64,000 nt of DNA from Synechococcales cyanobacterium C42_A2020_086 (GTDB taxonomy: Bacteria; Cyanobacteriota; Cyanobacteriia; Elainellales; Elainellaceae). A model generated the notes under the pieces. The model ran no database searches. It was not told where the DNA came from and worked only from the letters and a program-made list of their open reading frames with translations. The DNA lies in the NCBI GenBank assembly GCA_015272325.1, contig JACYLU010000032.1, positions 1 through 64,000 on the forward strand, written 5' to 3'. Numbering within the stretch: position 1 is the stretch's first letter; every line of letters begins with the position of its first letter. Positions 36,400 through 45,944 of the stretch are shown piece by piece. The translations under genes were made by a program, and so were the position numbers.

Positions 36400-36891
36400 C
36401 TATGGCGAGGCAGGACTCGCTGGCGTTGGCACGGGTGAAGCCGACTGAGGTTCGCAGTAAGCATTGACTTCATTCACTAACGGTTCCTCTTGGGCGGTTG
36501 CGGTTTGCAGCGCCTCGAAGGCTCGCTGGGCACCCTCGGCGTCTTTGGCTTGGGCAGCCGTCACCAGCTCTCGAGTTGCCTGATTGGTGGCGGTATACAT
36601 CGTGACAAAGCGGGTTTGATACCCTTGCAGCCGCTCATCGGTTAATTGCAGGGCTTCCATCTCGGAGCGAGCATTATTGGCGACATCAGCAATTTTATTC
36701 ATCGACTCGATGCTGTCCGGTCTAGGATTCTCCGACGCGGTCTGCACTCCCTCCACTGCCCGATTGGCAATCTCGATCAGCTTATTACACTGAGATACTT
36801 TACTTTCCGAGCAGCTCGTCACGAGCATTCCTAGGGTAATAGCCAGCAATGTAAATCTTGCACGATTAGCAGTAAACATAGTCAGACGCAT
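36400..36891 (-). CDS. Putative lipoprotein
   Basis: A 163-residue protein with a lipoprotein signal: a basic N-terminus, a hydrophobic core, and the lipobox LVTSC with Cys at residue 27. The mature part is helical and acidic (RAVEGVQTASENPRPDS, NARSEMEALQL) and ends in a Pro/Ser-rich tail. Helical lipoproteins of this kind are common in cyanobacteria, with no known role. ATG 36891 gives a full signal peptide. Confidence 0.72.
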   Translation of the reverse strand: MRLTMFTANRARFTLLAITLGMLVTSCSESKVSQCNKLIEIANRAVEGVQTASENPRPDSIESMNKIADVANNARSEMEALQLTDERLQGYQTRFVTMYTATNQATRELVTAAQAKDAEGAQRAFEALQTATAQEEPLVNEVNAYCEPQSASPVPTPASPASP

Positions 36892-37047
36892 AGCTGCTCT
36901 CCTTCATAGGGCTGATGACCTGCAAGCTAGAGAGTTCATCTTAACGAGTCAATTGAGTGGTGTGGCCAGCAATTTTCGATAAAGGATAGAACCGTATACG
37001 TAACACACCCTATCAAATCCATCGCTGCTGAGCCGGTTCTAACTGAA

Positions 37048-37070
37048 CAGATCTCAGTCCAGATCTCAGT
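37048..37070. repeat. Tandem duplication, 11 bp unit
   Basis: CAGATCTCAGT occurs twice with one C between copies. Confidence 0.88.
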
Positions 37071-37208
37071 TAGTGGACGACTAGAGACCCTAAGGACTCC
37101 AACGACACTTCACACGCCTCGGTTAACGATTCTAGATCCAAGTCTCAAATTTGAATCGGAAGTTCCCCAGGCTCCGTAGCTCCCCCGAGAAATTTGGCTA
37201 GCCAATTC

Positions 37209-37238
37209 TTCTAACTGGAAGAGTTCTAACTGGAAGAG
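37209..37238. repeat. Tandem duplication, 15 bp unit
   Basis: TTCTAACTGGAAGAG is repeated twice without a gap or mismatch. It is one of the longest perfect tandem units in the window. Confidence 0.92.
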
Positions 37239-37267
37239 GCTGATCGGCTGTTTGTTGCTCCATCCGC

Positions 37268-37744
37268 TTAAAGGTCGGTTGGGTTGAGCTGTCCCATAGC
37301 CCAAGTTGTGTAGGTCCCGATCGGACTCCAAAGCAGATAGGGCACTAAGAGTAGGGCGGCGGTTCTAGACACCGGCCATACCAGCCCAGTCAACACAAGA
37401 CCTAGCCCAAAGCCTGCTGCTCCAACCCCCGTGCCAACCCGCAAACTGCGAGTCATGAGCATAGCAGGATTGTAGGCTAAGGTGACCAGCTCTAACAGAA
37501 AATATCCCGCCATTAACGCCCAGGTTTGGGGTGTTCCTGGGGCTTGCTCCCATACCAAGACGGCAGACCAAGCACCACAGACAAAAACTGTGGTCCAAAT
37601 CAGCGGAATCAGCTTTTCAAAGGTGAGCCACTTCGGTCGCTGCAGGCGTCTAAACCATTGCGCTCCCTGACGAGGGGTCAAGCTGCCAATCAGCAGAGCA
37701 AGGAGCAATGTTATGCCACCAATCACCATCCAGGACTTCACCAT
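37268..37744 (-). CDS. TspO/MBR family membrane protein
   Basis: A 158-residue membrane protein with five hydrophobic segments. The segment RRLQRPKWLTFEKLIPLIWT is the TspO signature region between helices 1 and 2. TspO proteins bind tetrapyrroles such as heme and protoporphyrin and respond to stress. ATG 37744 follows AAGGAG by about 12 bp and is preferred to TTG 37753. It is divergent from the cpc operon, across a 1.2 kb spacer. Confidence 0.85.
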   Translation of the reverse strand: MVKSWMVIGGITLLLALLIGSLTPRQGAQWFRRLQRPKWLTFEKLIPLIWTTVFVCGAWSAVLVWEQAPGTPQTWALMAGYFLLELVTLAYNPAMLMTRSLRVGTGVGAAGFGLGLVLTGLVWPVSRTAALLLVPYLLWSPIGTYTTWAMGQLNPTDL

Positions 37745-38983
37745 GTCCTTCAATCTCCTTGTCTCTTTTCCTTGTCGCTATATAAAGTGTCCTTAACTGC
37801 TGCTTATGAGCTTATGGAAAGTAACCCGTGAGTCAAGCTTGCTAAGGCTGCTTCAGCTAACTAGGTTCTCTGAGCATAGAGTTCAACCGCTGTTGGTCTG
37901 TGCGGCTACCTCTACTGAACCTTTAGGTGCCTAGCGACAAACCGGCAACTGTAGTGCGAGCCTCGAGTATGGAACCTTGGTTGGCAGGATGAATCAACAG
38001 CGAGAAACAGCCGAAGTCCTCTCCAACTTTGCCGATAACCATAGCTGACCATTACAGTGACAGTCAACAGCAGCATCTGTCATCACTCATAAGGAGCAAA
38101 AAGTTGGAGCAAGGGTTGAACGCTGCTCAAGATAGGAGCCATCGTAAAGCAGTAAGCAAAATTACCTAAAAGCAAGATTGCTCACTTCAAGCTGCTCACT
38201 TCAGTAGGCCAAGCGGTCAATGGTGATCGATGAGCACTTTAATACCGCTTAATACCGCACATAAACTCTTCATGACGAATAACGTCGTGAATCTTAATCA
38301 ATTCTCAGCACGGTAGGTCGGTTACTAGAACGGTATTACTTCTTGAGGGCTATTGAGGCGTTCCCTTCAAGTCCGCTGTATTGACCGATGCCTTTACTAA
38401 ACTTAAAAACTCTCAGTCCGAATTAATTTACATTTTGAAATAAACCATTGAAGGCTGCAGCCGAGCGCGAAAATTCTCTAGAGCCTCAAAATAGGAAGAA
38501 TACAGAGAATCTAAAGAAAACATTAAAACCTATGAGTTAATCATTAGTAATAAATAACTTAAGTAATGTAAATAAAAACCGCATTTGAATAATTGCAAAA
38601 GTCGCTTCTCATCAGGCTTTGACCTAATATCACTTAAATAGTGACACAACTTAACAACTCGTAACAAATAAAGACCCAGCTGCATTGTATAAGAATAGCT
38701 GGAGGGTAAAAATGATAGACAAAAGTTATCCAAACAGCTGATTTATCAAGCCTTTTTGTCCTTCTCATACAGATATGAAGTTTTCTCAGATTTCTCTCGG
38801 AGACCTCTGCCTGGTTCTCAAGCGATCGGGTGGGCTGTAGGAAGGGGCAAGGGGAATGATTTGGCTGGATTGCGTTTGTCGTCATTCACTCCTTCAGGTT
38901 GCTTAGTCAGCTTGAACAATGTGCTGAAATCTCTGGTTTGAATCAAAACCGAACTTAACCAAAATACTTAGGAGATTGAGTCC
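37745..38983. other. 1.2 kb non-coding region upstream of the cpc operon
   Basis: No gene is supported on either strand. It carries the promoter region of the phycocyanin operon, probably with long light- or nutrient-responsive control sequence. The 3' half (38380-38700) is A+T-rich. The cpcB ribosome binding site AGGAGA lies 10 bp before the start. It also contains GCTCACTTCA twice (38180-38203) and a 10 bp tandem at 38239. No operator was identified with confidence. Confidence 0.5.
38239..38258. repeat. Tandem duplication, 10 bp unit
   Basis: TTAATACCGC is repeated twice without a gap in the spacer upstream of cpcB. Confidence 0.88.
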
Positions 38984-39502
38984 ATGCTAGATGCATTCGC
39001 CAAAGTTGTTTCTCAAGCCGACGCTAAGGGTGAATTTCTGAGCAATGCTCAGTTCGATGCGCTGTCGAACATGGTGAAGGATGGCAGCAAGCGTCTGGAC
39101 ACTGTGAACCGCATCACCAGCAATGCTTCTACGATCGTTGCTAATGCGGCTCGCGCTCTGTTTGAGGAGCAGCCTCAGCTGATTCAGCCCGGCGGCAATG
39201 CTTACACCAACCGCCGTATGGCTGCCTGCTTGCGCGACATGGAAATCATCCTGCGCTACGTTACCTATGCAACGCTGGCTGGTGACTCCAGTGTTCTGGA
39301 TGACCGCTGCCTGAACGGTCTGCGCGAAACCTACCAAGCTCTAGGCGTTCCGGGTAGTTCCGTGGCTGCTGGCGTGCAAAAGATGAAGGAAGCTGCTATC
39401 GCGATCGCGAACGATCCCAACGGTATCACCAAGGGCGACTGCTCGGCTCTAATGTCTGAAGTGGCTAGCTACTTCGACCGCGCGGCTGCTGCTGTCGGCT
39501 AA
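38984..39502 (+). CDS. cpcB: C-phycocyanin beta subunit
   Basis: A 172-residue phycobiliprotein. It binds two phycocyanobilins: through Cys84-like in [18 protein letters not shown], and Cys155-like in [10 protein letters not shown]. The conserved Asn methylated in beta subunits is in [10 protein letters not shown]. It pairs with CpcA and forms the rods of the phycobilisome. The N-terminus ([20 protein letters not shown]) is like phycocyanin rather than phycoerythrocyanin, whose beta subunit lacks this arrangement. It is the first gene of a ten-gene operon and has a clear AGGAGA ribosome binding site. Confidence 0.97.
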   Translation: MLDAFAKVVSQADAKGEFLSNAQFDALSNMVKDGSKRLDTVNRITSNASTIVANAARALFEEQPQLIQPGGNAYTNRRMAACLRDMEIILRYVTYATLAGDSSVLDDRCLNGLRETYQALGVPGSSVAAGVQKMKEAAIAIANDPNGITKGDCSALMSEVASYFDRAAAAVG

Positions 39503-39621
39503 TTGGCGCACCGGATTTAGCGATTGGCTCAGAATCCTACCCTTGCCAATGGCTAATTCTCAGCGACCCTTTTTGAACGTACTCTTTGAACGACACCAAT
39601 ATTTAGGGAGATATCTCGACT

Positions 39622-40110
39622 ATGAAGACCCCCATTACCGAAGCGATCGCTGCTGCTGATACCCAAGGTCGTTTTCTCAGCAACACCGAACTGCAAGCCG
39701 TTAATGGTCGGTTCGAGCGGGCTGCTGCCAGCATGGAAGCGGCTCGTGCGCTAACCAACAACGCTCAGCAATTGATCGATGGTGCTGCCAACGCTGTGTA
39801 TCAGAAGTTCCCCTACACGACCCAAATGTCTGGGGCAAACTATGCATCTGATTCTCGTGGTAAGTCGAAGTGCGCTCGCGATATCGGCTACTACCTGCGC
39901 ATGGTGACCTACTGTCTCGTTGCAGGTGGCACTGGCCCCATGGACGAGTACCTGATTGCTGGCTTGGATGAGATCAACCGCACGTTTGATCTATCTCCGA
40001 GCTGGTATGTGGAAGCTCTGAAGTACATCAAAGCAAACCACGGGCTGTCGGGCCAAGCTGCTAACGAAGCAAACACCTACATCGACTACGCGATCAATGC
40101 GCTGAGCTAA
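39622..40110 (+). CDS. cpcA: C-phycocyanin alpha subunit
   Basis: A 162-residue phycobiliprotein with one phycocyanobilin on the cysteine in [20 protein letters not shown]. The start [20 protein letters not shown] and the end [10 protein letters not shown] are classic CpcA. It forms a heterodimer with CpcB. It lies 119 bp after cpcB and has its own ribosome binding site (AGGGAGATAT). The CpcE/CpcF lyase encoded downstream attaches its chromophore. A terminator hairpin follows the gene. Confidence 0.97.
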   Translation: MKTPITEAIAAADTQGRFLSNTELQAVNGRFERAAASMEAARALTNNAQQLIDGAANAVYQKFPYTTQMSGANYASDSRGKSKCARDIGYYLRMVTYCLVAGGTGPMDEYLIAGLDEINRTFDLSPSWYVEALKYIKANHGLSGQAANEANTYIDYAINALS

Positions 40111-40173
40111 TCGCTCTTGCGCCCGGGAGGGTAAGCGGTTGCTGGTGAAACTAGCATTGGTTTGCCTTTCCGG

Positions 40174-40211
40174 GCGTGTTTTATCGAGATGTGATAAGAC
40201 ACGCTTTTTTT
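40174..40211 (+). terminator. Attenuating terminator between cpcA and cpcC2
   Basis: GCGTGTTTTATC (40174-40185) pairs with GATAAGACACGC (40193-40204), with a 7-nt loop, and seven T follow. This strong hairpin lies inside the operon, so partial read-through would give many cpcBA and few linker transcripts. An upstream CGCCCGG (40120-40126) can pair with CCGGGCG (40170-40176), which overlaps the left arm of the terminator. Confidence 0.85.
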
Positions 40212-40236
40212 ATATCGTCGATGCGGGGTAGTGAAG

Positions 40237-41082
40237 ATGGCAGGTTTAGCAACGTCTAGTCGATTGGGGATTGAAGCGTTTGCTGAGTCCGAACAGATGG
40301 AGCTTCGGGCCAATTTCACGGAAGAGGAACTTCAGGTGGTGATTCGTGCCGCCTATCGTCAGGTGTTAGGAAACGATCACCTGATGACCTCGGAGCGCCT
40401 AATCAGCGCTGAATCCCTATTGCGTCAAGGAGATATTACGGTACGAGATTTTGTGCGGGCAATCGCTCAGTCAGAACTCTACCGGGAAAAGTTTTTCCAC
40501 TCCAACCCTCAGATTCGGTTTATCGAACTCAATTACAAGCATTTATTGGGTCGGGCTCCCTATGATGAGTCCGAAATTGCGTTTCATGTTGATCTGTACA
40601 ATGCTCAGGGCTACTCGGCAGAGATTGATTCGTACATCAACTCGGCAGAGTACCGTGAGAGCTTTGGCGATTGGATCGTGCCCTACTACCGGGGCTTTGC
40701 CAGCCAGCCAGGGCAAAAGACTGTGGGCTTCAATCGCATGTTTCGGTTGTATCGGGGCTATGCCAATAGCGACCGGGCCCAGTTTGGCAAGAACCGAGCG
40801 CGATTGACCCAGGAAGTAGCCCGGAACACCCCGATGCCGATTCTGCTGCCGGTCGGTGTTGTAGAAGGTTCCTCGGGTAGCTACGGCTCTGCTCTCATGG
40901 GGGCGAGTGGTGGTGATCGAGATCAGCTCTTTCGGATTCGGGTGGTTCAGCGAGCGGCGGCAGGAGCACCGCAAGTGCGTCGCAGCAGCCTGGAGTACCT
41001 TGTATCCTATGAGCAGATGTCGGCTACTCTGCAAAAAATTAATCGTATGGGTGGCAAGGTCGTGAGTATCACGGCAGCTTAA
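40237..41082 (+). CDS. cpcC2: Phycobilisome rod linker, CpcC2 type
   Basis: A 281-residue linker. Residues 20-150 are the PBS linker domain ([51 protein letters not shown]). The C-terminal 60 residues are a CpcD-like domain ([31 protein letters not shown]). It joins phycocyanin hexamers in a rod. ATG 40237 is preferred to GTG 40231. It precedes a second linker gene of the same type, as in Synechocystis (cpcC2 then cpcC1). Confidence 0.93.
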   Translation: MAGLATSSRLGIEAFAESEQMELRANFTEEELQVVIRAAYRQVLGNDHLMTSERLISAESLLRQGDITVRDFVRAIAQSELYREKFFHSNPQIRFIELNYKHLLGRAPYDESEIAFHVDLYNAQGYSAEIDSYINSAEYRESFGDWIVPYYRGFASQPGQKTVGFNRMFRLYRGYANSDRAQFGKNRARLTQEVARNTPMPILLPVGVVEGSSGSYGSALMGASGGDRDQLFRIRVVQRAAAGAPQVRRSSLEYLVSYEQMSATLQKINRMGGKVVSITAA

Positions 41083-41270
41083 CGAGGGGTAAAGGATGAG
41101 GGATGAGGGATGAAGTGAACGACTGAAGGAAAGCATTGCAGCCTAGGTGTCAGGTGATGTTCCTGGTCCCTGAGTGAAGCTTTTCTTTGGGTTTGACCTG
41201 CGTCTCCGTCTTTCATTCTTTATCCTTCCTCTTTTTTACTAATCTCGCTTGTTGATTGGGAGAATTTCAC

Positions 41271-42137
41271 GTGCCTATTACAGCAGCAGCCTCGCGGCTC
41301 GGAACATCTGCATTTGATGAAGCAGCCCCCGTTGAACTGCGTCCCAATTGGACGAAGGACGATGTGGAGAATGTCGTGCGTGCGGTTTACCGTCAGGTGC
41401 TAGGGAATGACTATCTTATGGCCTCTGAGCGGCTGACCAGCGCTGAATCGCTTCTGCGGGACGGCAAAATTTCGGTTCGGGAGTTTGTTCGATGTGTAGC
41501 CAAGTCCGACCTGTACAAGCAGAAGTTTTTCTACAACAACTTCCAGACTCGGGTGATCGAACTCAACTATAAGCATTTGTTGGGTCGTGCTCCCTATGAT
41601 GAGTCGGAGGTGATCTATCACCTCGACCTCTATGAAACCGAAGGGTTTGATGCGGATATTGACTCCTACATTGATTCTGAGGAGTATCAAGCGAACTTTG
41701 GCGAGAACATTGTGCCCTACTATCGCGGCTTCCAGTTCTACAACGGAGCCAGAACGGTGGGCTTTAGCCGCATGTTCCAGCTCTATCGCGGCTATGCCAA
41801 CAGCGATCGTTCTCAGGCGGCAGGTAACAGCCCTCGTTTGGCCCGCGACTTGGCTCAAAACCGGGCATCCAGCATTGTGAGTCCTTCGAGCAGCGAAGGC
41901 GGCTGGGCCTACTACCGGGCCTCAAGCGATGTGGCACCCACGAAGTGTCTGGGTGGCTCGGTGACCGGCGAAAGCGATCGGGTTTACCGGCTGGAAGTGG
42001 CGGGAATCCGAGCACCGGGCTATCCGGGCGTGCGACGCAGCAGTGTGGCTTACCTCGTGCCCTACAATCAGCTCTCGAGTAAGATGCAGCAAATCCAGCG
42101 GCAGGGTGGCAGAATCGTCAGCGTGTCGCCGGCTTAA
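41271..42137 (+). CDS. cpcC1: Phycobilisome rod linker, CpcC1 type
   Basis: A 288-residue linker with the same two-domain layout: N-terminal PBS linker domain ([40 protein letters not shown]) and C-terminal CpcD-like domain ([34 protein letters not shown]). GTG 41271 gives [12 protein letters not shown], the normal CpcC start, with GGGAG 8 bp upstream. The upstream TTG at 41256 has no support. It fixes the position of phycocyanin hexamers in the rod, closer to the core than CpcC2 in known cases. Confidence 0.94.
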   Translation: MPITAAASRLGTSAFDEAAPVELRPNWTKDDVENVVRAVYRQVLGNDYLMASERLTSAESLLRDGKISVREFVRCVAKSDLYKQKFFYNNFQTRVIELNYKHLLGRAPYDESEVIYHLDLYETEGFDADIDSYIDSEEYQANFGENIVPYYRGFQFYNGARTVGFSRMFQLYRGYANSDRSQAAGNSPRLARDLAQNRASSIVSPSSSEGGWAYYRASSDVAPTKCLGGSVTGESDRVYRLEVAGIRAPGYPGVRRSSVAYLVPYNQLSSKMQQIQRQGGRIVSVSPA

Positions 42138-42234
42138 TACTCAAGACAAGAAGGGAGTTCGGGCCTTTAGGCTTGAATTCCCTTGGTCCGATTCTCTCGT
42201 TCAGCCTCTTCTTCAACTACAGGAGTTTATAAGC

Positions 42235-42480
42235 ATGTTTGGTCAAACTGCGGTGGGTAGTGCTGCGAACAGCCCCTCTGGAAGCCGGATGTTTCGCTAC
42301 GAAGTCGTTGGGCTGCGGCAAAGCCAGGAAAATGACAAGAACAACTATGCGATTCGGCGCAGCGGTAGCGTCTTTATCACGGTGCCCTACAACCGAATGA
42401 ACGAAGAAATGCAGCGCATCCTGCGGATGGGCGGCAAGATCGTCAACATTGAGCCGCTTTCGATGGACGCTGAGGGGTGA
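42235..42480 (+). CDS. cpcD: Phycobilisome rod-capping linker
   Basis: An 81-residue small linker that caps the outer end of phycocyanin rods. Its sequence (RMFRYEVVGLRQ, AIRRSGSVFITVPYNRMNEE, MGGKIVNIEPL) equals the C-terminal domain of the CpcC linkers. ATG 42235 follows AGGAG at 42221. A longer frame upstream of it is not a gene. Its stop overlaps the cpcE start by one base, so the two genes are translationally coupled. Confidence 0.95.
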   Translation: MFGQTAVGSAANSPSGSRMFRYEVVGLRQSQENDKNNYAIRRSGSVFITVPYNRMNEEMQRILRMGGKIVNIEPLSMDAEG

Positions 42481-43337
42481 TGCCAGAGTCTCCCTTACTG
42501 CCCGAGCGGGACCAACCCTCGTCGGAGTTGGCTGAAGCCCCATCATTGACGGTAGAGCAAGCAATTGCTCAGCTTACCGATCCGGATCTGAGTCTGCGCT
42601 ACTATGCGGCCTGGTGGCTTGGCAAGTTTCGGGTCACCGATCCGGCGGCGGTCACGGCTTTAATCGCTGCCCTAGAAGACGACTCGGATCGCACCGAATT
42701 GGGGGGCTATCCCTTGCGACGCAATGCGGCTCGCGCTTTGGGCAAGCTCGACGATCGGCGGGCGGTTCCAGGGTTGGTGCGCTGTCTCTCCTGCGACGAC
42801 TTCTATGTTCGGGAAGCGGCGGCACAGTCTCTCGGGATGCTAGGCGATGCAAGCTGTGTGCCCGAGCTGCTCAAGCTGCTGGTAGGCGGTTTGGCAGCGG
42901 CTCAGCCAGTACCAGGGCGTCCCCATTTGGCACAACCCGTTGAAGCGGTGGTGGAAGCCGTTGGTGCTCTGGCTCCTCAGACTCCTTGGGAAGCGGAAGC
43001 AATCGAGCGGGTACGACCGCTGCTTAACCATTCCCTGCGGCGCGTTCAGTATGCGGCAGCTCGAGCCATGTATCAGCTCACTCGCGAGGCGATCTATGGC
43101 GATCGGCTCGTGCAGGCGCTGTCTGATCCAGACGTCAACCTGCGGCGGGTAGCGCTATCTGATCTGGGAGCCGTGGGCTATTTGCCTGCAGCTGAGGCAA
43201 TCGCAACGGCGGCAGCGGAGAATAGCTTTAAGCTGTTTTCCCTCAAGGGCTTGTTGGAGCAACAGATCTATCCGGAAGAGCTGCAACTATCAACAGCGGC
43301 AGTCCAGCTAATAGAGCTAATGGATTCTCTGTTATAA
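42480..43337 (+). CDS. cpcE: Phycocyanin alpha-subunit bilin lyase, subunit CpcE
   Basis: A 285-residue HEAT/Armadillo-repeat protein. Repeats are visible as LSLRYYAAWWLGKFR, PLRRNAARALGKLDDRRAVP and FYVREAAAQSLGMLGDASCVP. With CpcF it attaches phycocyanobilin to the single cysteine of CpcA. The length is typical. The ATG at 42480 overlaps the cpcD stop by one base. It lies between cpcD and cpcF, the usual order. Confidence 0.95.
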   Translation: MPESPLLPERDQPSSELAEAPSLTVEQAIAQLTDPDLSLRYYAAWWLGKFRVTDPAAVTALIAALEDDSDRTELGGYPLRRNAARALGKLDDRRAVPGLVRCLSCDDFYVREAAAQSLGMLGDASCVPELLKLLVGGLAAAQPVPGRPHLAQPVEAVVEAVGALAPQTPWEAEAIERVRPLLNHSLRRVQYAAARAMYQLTREAIYGDRLVQALSDPDVNLRRVALSDLGAVGYLPAAEAIATAAAENSFKLFSLKGLLEQQIYPEELQLSTAAVQLIELMDSLL

Positions 43338-43461
43338 AAAACTGTCTTAGAGGCGACTGAGGCGACTGTAGAAGCGACACCTCCAGCGTCTGCTGTGACC
43401 CCAAACCAATCCTGACGATCTAGCAGTTGACCGAATCGTGACTGATGGCGTGATTGACCAG

Positions 43462-44130
43462 ATGATAGTGACCCATTCCGCTGCTTCTCCATCTCCAACC
43501 CCTGAAGCGCTGATTGCTGCCGTGGAGCAGGCTGATTCCCCCGAGCGGCTGCTAGCGGCTGTGCAGCGGCTGGCGGCGTCTCCTTCGGAGGTAAGTATTC
43601 CTACGCTGATCCGCGTCTTGGGCTACAACAATGCAGGAGCAGCTTCGCTGGCTATGCAGGGGTTGGTGCAACTAGGAGCAGCAGCTGTGGCCCCCTTACT
43701 GGATCAGCTTGACGATTACAACTACGGGGCACGGGCTTGGGCGATTCGGGCCTTAGTGGCAATTCGGGACCCCCGGGCCCTAGAGGTACTGCTCAGCGCG
43801 GCGGCGGCGGACTTTGCTCCTAGCGTGCGGCGGGCGGCAACGAAAGGGCTGGGAACGTTGCTCTGGCAGCAATTGCCGGACCACCAGCGTTGGCAAGCGC
43901 AAGCCCGCACTCTGGAAACATTGCTGACCATTGCCCAAGACTCCGATTGGTCATTGCGCTACGCGGCAATTGTGGGGCTGCAAGGGCTAGCTTTAGCCTT
44001 AGCACCGTCGAGGGAATGCAACCGAATCCAGCAGCAGCTTCAGCAGATGACCACCGATACCGATCGAGCCGTTTTAGCTCGAGCGCGCTATGCCCTTACT
44101 GTAGTGGGCGCTGCCCCCGAAACAGCCTAG
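43462..44130 (+). CDS. cpcF: Phycocyanin alpha-subunit bilin lyase, subunit CpcF
   Basis: A 222-residue HEAT-repeat protein, partner of CpcE in the heterodimeric lyase. The signature LGYNNAGAASLAMQGLVQLG and LDDYNYGARAWAIRALVAI is strongly conserved in CpcF. A GTG start at 43438 would add eight residues. ATG 43462 is taken as more likely, but neither has a strong ribosome binding site. It precedes the cpcG genes by 66 bp. Confidence 0.94.
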   Translation: MIVTHSAASPSPTPEALIAAVEQADSPERLLAAVQRLAASPSEVSIPTLIRVLGYNNAGAASLAMQGLVQLGAAAVAPLLDQLDDYNYGARAWAIRALVAIRDPRALEVLLSAAAADFAPSVRRAATKGLGTLLWQQLPDHQRWQAQARTLETLLTIAQDSDWSLRYAAIVGLQGLALALAPSRECNRIQQQLQQMTTDTDRAVLARARYALTVVGAAPETA

Positions 44131-44196
44131 CTCCTCTGCCCGATTCTACGTTTCCCCTTCTTCCTCTCAAACTCCCTCTTAAAAGGTAACTACAGA

Positions 44197-45036
44197 ATGT
44201 CGATTCCTCTCCTGCAATATCGCCCTAAAACTCAAAACCATCGCGTGGATGGCTACGACGTGCTCGATGAAGACGATCCTCAGCGCTATCGCCTAACGGA
44301 CGCTACCTCGGATACAGATATCACCGAGCTGATTTGGGCAGCCTACCGGCAGATTTTTGGTGAGCATTTGATTTTAGAAAGCTACCGGCAGCCGTTTCTG
44401 GAGTCTCAGCTGCGCAACCGCGCCATTACCGTGCGCGATTTCATTCGTGGCTTGGGTAAGTCCGAAACTTACCGGGAACTCGTAGCCGAAACCAACTCGA
44501 ACTACCGCTTAGTGGACATCACCTACAAGCGATTCCTTGGACGCGCTACCTATGGTCGAGATGAGCAAATCGCCCAATCGATCGTGATTGCCACCAAAGG
44601 GCTGCACGGCTTTATTGATGCTGTGGTCGATAGCACTGAATATAGCCAAAATTTTGGTGACGACATTGTGCCCTATCAGCGCCGCCGGATGGAAGGGCGT
44701 CCCTTTAATCTGGTCAATCCGCGCTACAGCGACTACTGGCGCAGCCGGATGATGCAAATGGAGCTGATGTCTCGCTCCTACTATCAGGTGCGGCAATATC
44801 AGTCGGGCGAACTCGATAAGAAGATTGTGCGGCAGGCCATCCCGAGCACGTTCCTAAACATGGTGCAAACCATGATTATTCCGCAGATGAACATGCAGCG
44901 CGATGTTGCCCGAGCCACCTCTAGCGCCATCAAAATTCCAGACATGACCCGCGAATCAGCGACTCCTAAACCAACGGTGAAGCCGACGGCCGTGGCGCTG
45001 CCCTATCGCTATCTTCCGAGCAATCCCAAATCTTAA
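44197..45036 (+). CDS. cpcG1: Phycobilisome rod-core linker CpcG, copy 1
   Basis: A 279-residue linker joining phycocyanin rods to the allophycocyanin core. The N-terminus SIPLLQYRPKTQNHRVDGYD and the linker domain ([56 protein letters not shown]) are typical of CpcG. The last 35 residues are Pro/Ala-rich and polar, with no hydrophobic helix, so it is not a membrane-bound CpcL. It is the longest of three tandem copies. Confidence 0.95.
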   Translation: MSIPLLQYRPKTQNHRVDGYDVLDEDDPQRYRLTDATSDTDITELIWAAYRQIFGEHLILESYRQPFLESQLRNRAITVRDFIRGLGKSETYRELVAETNSNYRLVDITYKRFLGRATYGRDEQIAQSIVIATKGLHGFIDAVVDSTEYSQNFGDDIVPYQRRRMEGRPFNLVNPRYSDYWRSRMMQMELMSRSYYQVRQYQSGELDKKIVRQAIPSTFLNMVQTMIIPQMNMQRDVARATSSAIKIPDMTRESATPKPTVKPTAVALPYRYLPSNPKS

Positions 45037-45048
45037 GGCGTTACTACC

Positions 45049-45789
45049 ATGACTATTCCTTTGCTTGAGTATCAACCTTCGTCCCAAAACCATCGGGTTT
45101 CGGGCTACGAAGTGCCGAATGAGGACACACCCTACATCTATCGCCTGGAAGACTGTACTGATAATGCCGATCTCGAAGCGCTGATCTGGGCAGCCTACCG
45201 GCAGGTGTTTAGCGAGCATGTGATTCTGCGCAGCAGCCGTCAGGTAGATCTAGAATCGCAGTTGAAGAATCGCTCGATCACCGTGCGGGATTTTGTGCGG
45301 GGTTTGGCTAAGTCAGACGTCTACCGCAAGCTGGTTGTTGAAACCAACTCGAACTACCGAATTGTAGAGCTGAGCCTGAAGCGGCTACTAGGACGAGCAC
45401 CCTACAACAAGGATGAAGAGATTGCTTGGTCAATCAAAATTGCGACGGCGGGCGTTGATGGCTTTATTGATGCGTTGATCGATAGCGACGAGTACACCAT
45501 GAACTTTGGCGATGCTACCGTGCCCTACCAACGTCGCCGCTATAAGGATCGCCCCTTTAACCTAGTGACGCCGCGCTACGGCATCTACTGGCGGGACAAG
45601 TTGGAAAGCGAGCGCTACAAGTGGGGCGATGTACGCAACTTCCTGGATATGGCTCGCTCGATTAAAGTGACGCCGAATCAGGTGGCTCCGGTGCGAACGG
45701 CAAACATCACGATTCCCGACATGAGCCGTGACTCAAAGCCCAATGTGCCGGTTTCGGTGAATCCGGTGGCTAGCTTCCCAACGCGCTAG
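45049..45789 (+). CDS. cpcG2: Phycobilisome rod-core linker CpcG, copy 2
   Basis: A 246-residue CpcG paralogue. It shares the N-terminus TIPLLEYQPSSQNHRVSGYE and the linker domain with the first copy ([55 protein letters not shown]). It starts 12 bp after the first copy, so they are co-translated. The C-terminal tail differs from both neighbours. Differences in tails may fix rods at different places on the core. Confidence 0.95.
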   Translation: MTIPLLEYQPSSQNHRVSGYEVPNEDTPYIYRLEDCTDNADLEALIWAAYRQVFSEHVILRSSRQVDLESQLKNRSITVRDFVRGLAKSDVYRKLVVETNSNYRIVELSLKRLLGRAPYNKDEEIAWSIKIATAGVDGFIDALIDSDEYTMNFGDATVPYQRRRYKDRPFNLVTPRYGIYWRDKLESERYKWGDVRNFLDMARSIKVTPNQVAPVRTANITIPDMSRDSKPNVPVSVNPVASFPTR

Positions 45790-45944
45790 TTGTCTGTGTT
45801 CGCTGAGCAGACATGTCTGGAGTAAACTGTCGGCGTTAATCTCAGCGTAAGTTCCGAAACAGAAGGCGAACCAGACGCGGGATAATAAACCTCAGCGCTA
45901 TTCAATACACCATCTCACATCAAAAAAAGAAGGGAGAGATTTGC

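Larger units (their letters stand above)
36892..37267. other. Spacer rich in short tandem duplications
   Basis: A 376 bp spacer without a gene. It holds two tandem duplications (37048-37070 and 37209-37238) within 200 bp, among the densest cases in the window. Confidence 0.5.

Noticed and set aside
38530-38885. Minus-strand frames upstream of cpcB
   Set aside because: Composition is low in complexity and A+T-driven, and the frames overlap each other without a ribosome binding site.
38984-40110. cpcB/cpcA as phycoerythrocyanin subunits pecB/pecA
   Set aside because: The beta subunit keeps phycocyanin-type sequences around both bilin cysteines and the alpha subunit has the standard phycocyanin N-terminus, with cpcE and cpcF rather than pecE and pecF downstream.
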